NCBI GenBank assembly: GCA_013814015.1
Contig: JACCQS010000468.1
Span: 1 to 6,220 of the forward strand
Origin: Geodermatophilaceae bacterium
GTDB lineage: Bacteria; Actinomycetota; Actinomycetes; Mycobacteriales; Geodermatophilaceae
Length of the DNA stretch: 6,220 nucleotides
Reading direction: 5' to 3'
The translations under genes were made by a program, and so were the position numbers. Below the pieces are notes generated by a model, which made no database searches, was not told where the DNA came from, and saw nothing but the letters and a program-made list of their open reading frames with translations. Within the stretch, counting starts at the first letter, position 1, and each line of letters begins with the position of its first letter. Of this stretch, positions 4,498-6,220 are shown one piece after another.

Positions 4498-6220
4498 AAA
4501 CCTGGGACTCGTCGAAGACCGGGCGCACATCACGCGCGGCGAGGATCTCGTCGTTGCTGGTCCCGGCCGGAACCATGGGCCAGACCTGTGCGTCCTGGCC
4601 GACGCAGAAGTCGACGACGACCGGGGCATCGTTGACGGCCATCGCCTTCTCGATCGTCATGTCGACGTCAGCCTTTGTCTCGCACCGCAATCCCACACAG
4701 CCCAGCGCCTCCGCGAGGAGCACAAAATCCGGGATCCGGCGGGTTTGCGCGGTTTGTAGGGTGCCGAGGCCGGTGTTGGAGTAGCGGCCGTCGTAGAACA
4801 GGGTCTGCCATTGCCGGACCATGCCGAGGTTGCCGTTGTTGATGACGGCCACCTTGATCGGAATTCCTTCGATCGCGCAGGTGGCCAGTTCCTGATTGGT
4901 CATCTGGAAGCAACCATCGCCATCGATCGCCCAGACGGTCGCCTCCGGTCGGCCGACCTTGGCGCCCATGGCGGCTGGCACGGCGTACCCCATCGTTCCC
5001 AGGCCGCCGGAGTTCAACCAGGTGTATGGCTTCTCGTAGTTGATGAACTGCGCCGCCCACATCTGGTGCTGACCGACACCTGCCACGTATATCGCATCCG
5101 GGCCGGCGATCGCGCCCAGCCGCTCGATGACGTACTGCGGGGCCAGTTCACCGTCCTCTGGCCACTCGTAACCCAACGGATAGGTCTCGCGGTAGCCGTC
5201 GAGCTGTCGCCACCACGCGGTGAGGTCGGCCTTGCGGCCGGCCGCGTGGTCGGCTGCCAGTGCGTCGTACAGAGCGGAGATCGTCTCCTTGCAGTCCCCC
5301 ACGATCGGTACGTCGGCGACGCGGTTCTTCGAGATCTCGGCCGGATCGATATCGGCGTGGATGACCTTGGCGCCAGGGGCGAAGGTGGACAACTTGCCGG
5401 TCACCCGGTCGTCGAACCGGGCGCCGAGGCAGATCAGGAGATCGCTGCGCTGCAATGCCGTCACCGCCGCGACGTTGCCGTGCATGCCGGGCATCTTGAG
5501 GTTCTGCGGGTGGCTGTCCGGGAACGCACCTCGGGCCATCAGTGTGGTGACGACTGGGGCGCCGGTGAGTTCGGCCAGCTTCGCCAACTCCTGCGTCGCG
5601 TGGGCCTTGAGGACGCCTCCGCCGACGTAGAGAACGGGGCGCTTGGCCTGGGTGATGACCGTTGCAGCCTCGCGCACCTGCTTGCCGTGTGGTCGCAGAT
5701 TCGGGCGGTAGCCCGGGAGGTCGACCCTGGCGGGCCAGCTGAACGTGGTCCGCGCTTGAAGCACGTCCTTCGGCACGTCGACCAGGACCGGACCGGGCCG
5801 GCCGGTTGCGGCGAGGTGGAAGGCCGCGGCGATCGTCGACGGAATGTCAGCCGCGTCGGTCACCAGGAAGTTGTGCTTGGTGATCGGCATCGTGATTCCG
5901 CAGATGTCGGCCTCCTGGAACGCGTCACTGCCGATCGACGCGCTGGGCACCTGACCGGTGATCGCCACGATCGGCACCGAGTCCATGTGCGCGTCGGCGA
6001 TCGGCGTGACCAGATTGGTCGCGCCGGGGCCAGAGGTGGCCATGCAGACGCCGACCCTGCCGGTCGCCTGGGCGTACCCCTCCGCGGCGTGCCCGGCTCC
6101 CTGTTCATGGCGGACCAGGACGTGCCGCACGGCGGTGGAGTCGAACAGCGGATCGTAGAGCGGGAGGATCGCGCCACCCGGGATGCCGAACACGACATCG
6201 GCACCGACCGCCTCGAGGGA
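4496..6220 (-). CDS. ilvB: Acetohydroxy acid synthase large (catalytic) subunit, N-terminus beyond window
   Basis: ThDP- and FAD-dependent enzyme that condenses two pyruvates to acetolactate, or pyruvate with 2-ketobutyrate to acetohydroxybutyrate. The window holds 574 residues plus the stop, in frame to the right edge. Family members run to about 600-620 residues, so a few dozen N-terminal residues lie outside. Numbering from the first visible residue: FGIPGGA at 11-17; catalytic Glu39 in RHEQGAGHAAEGYA; GQVPSASIGSDAFQE at 89-103; the FAD-region motif GARFDDRVTG at 266-275; and the ThDP/Mg2+ motif from GDG at 434-436 to NN at 461-462. Pro92 and Trp471 (RQWQTLFYDGRYSNT) are residues at which changes give AHAS-inhibitor resistance in other organisms; both have the usual sensitive identity here. 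The GTG at 6193 is an internal valine codon of ADVVFGIPGG, not a start. It is followed by ilvN after 11 bases. Confidence 0.97.
   Translation of the reverse strand, partial: SLEAVGADVVFGIPGGAILPLYDPLFDSTAVRHVLVRHEQGAGHAAEGYAQATGRVGVCMATSGPGATNLVTPIADAHMDSVPIVAITGQVPSASIGSDAFQEADICGITMPITKHNFLVTDAADIPSTIAAAFHLAATGRPGPVLVDVPKDVLQARTTFSWPARVDLPGYRPNLRPHGKQVREAATVITQAKRPVLYVGGGVLKAHATQELAKLAELTGAPVVTTLMARGAFPDSHPQNLKMPGMHGNVAAVTALQRSDLLICLGARFDDRVTGKLSTFAPGAKVIHADIDPAEISKNRVADVPIVGDCKETISALYDALAADHAAGRKADLTAWWRQLDGYRETYPLGYEWPEDGELAPQYVIERLGAIAGPDAIYVAGVGQHQMWAAQFINYEKPYTWLNSGGLGTMGYAVPAAMGAKVGRPEATVWAIDGDGCFQMTNQELATCAIEGIPIKVAVINNGNLGMVRQWQTLFYDGRYSNTGLGTLQTAQTRRIPDFVLLAEALGCVGLRCETKADVDMTIEKAMAVNDAPVVVDFCVGQDAQVWPMVPAGTSNDEILAARDVRPVFDESQV

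Noticed and set aside
2875..4629. A 584-residue minus-strand reading frame containing ilvC with a long N-terminal extension.
   Set aside because: The extra 242 codons overlap ilvN and the end of ilvB in another frame and have shadow-like Arg/Gly/Ser-rich composition. The KARI family begins at MAAEIFYDDD, so ilvC starts at 3903.
6191..6193. GTG at 6193 as the ilvB start.
   Set aside because: The frame is open to the window edge and the upstream codons encode the family-like SLEAVGAD leading into VVFGIPGG, so this GTG is an internal valine codon.

Overview
The window is ordinary chromosomal core-metabolism DNA from a high-GC Gram-positive bacterium (Actinomycetota). The evidence is strong G/C bias at third codon positions, a GTG start with a probable leaderless promoter, Pro/Gly/Tyr/Gln-rich N-termini on small membrane proteins, and the gene order ilvB-ilvN-ilvC near serA, which recurs in Streptomyces and Mycobacterium. 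The genus cannot be settled from the sequence.

Layout. From 1 to 1565 the minus strand encodes D-3-phosphoglycerate dehydrogenase (serA), complete at its N-terminus and cut by the left window edge a few codons before its expected end. A 112-bp divergent intergenic region (1566-1677) separates it from two plus-strand genes, 1678-2265 and 2291-2845. These encode related small proteins, each with a low-complexity N-terminal tail and four predicted membrane segments; neither has a recognised function. They converge on ilvC across a 29-bp gap. From 2875 to the right edge the minus strand carries ilvC (2875-3903), ilvN (3957-4484) and ilvB (4496 to beyond 6220, missing its N-terminus), transcribed in the order ilvB-ilvN-ilvC.

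How the genes work together. IlvB and IlvN are the catalytic and regulatory subunits of acetohydroxy acid synthase, and IlvC is the next enzyme, so the cluster supplies the first two steps of valine and isoleucine synthesis. SerA commits 3-phosphoglycerate to serine. Both routes draw on central-carbon intermediates and both carry ACT-type regulatory domains. The two membrane proteins have no evident link to these pathways and run on the opposite strand as their own short unit.

No mobile element, RNA gene, CRISPR array, frameshift or pseudogene was seen, and there is no gene-free stretch over 300 bases. I found no convincing undescribed system. The least understood item is the pair of tandem paralogous membrane proteins.
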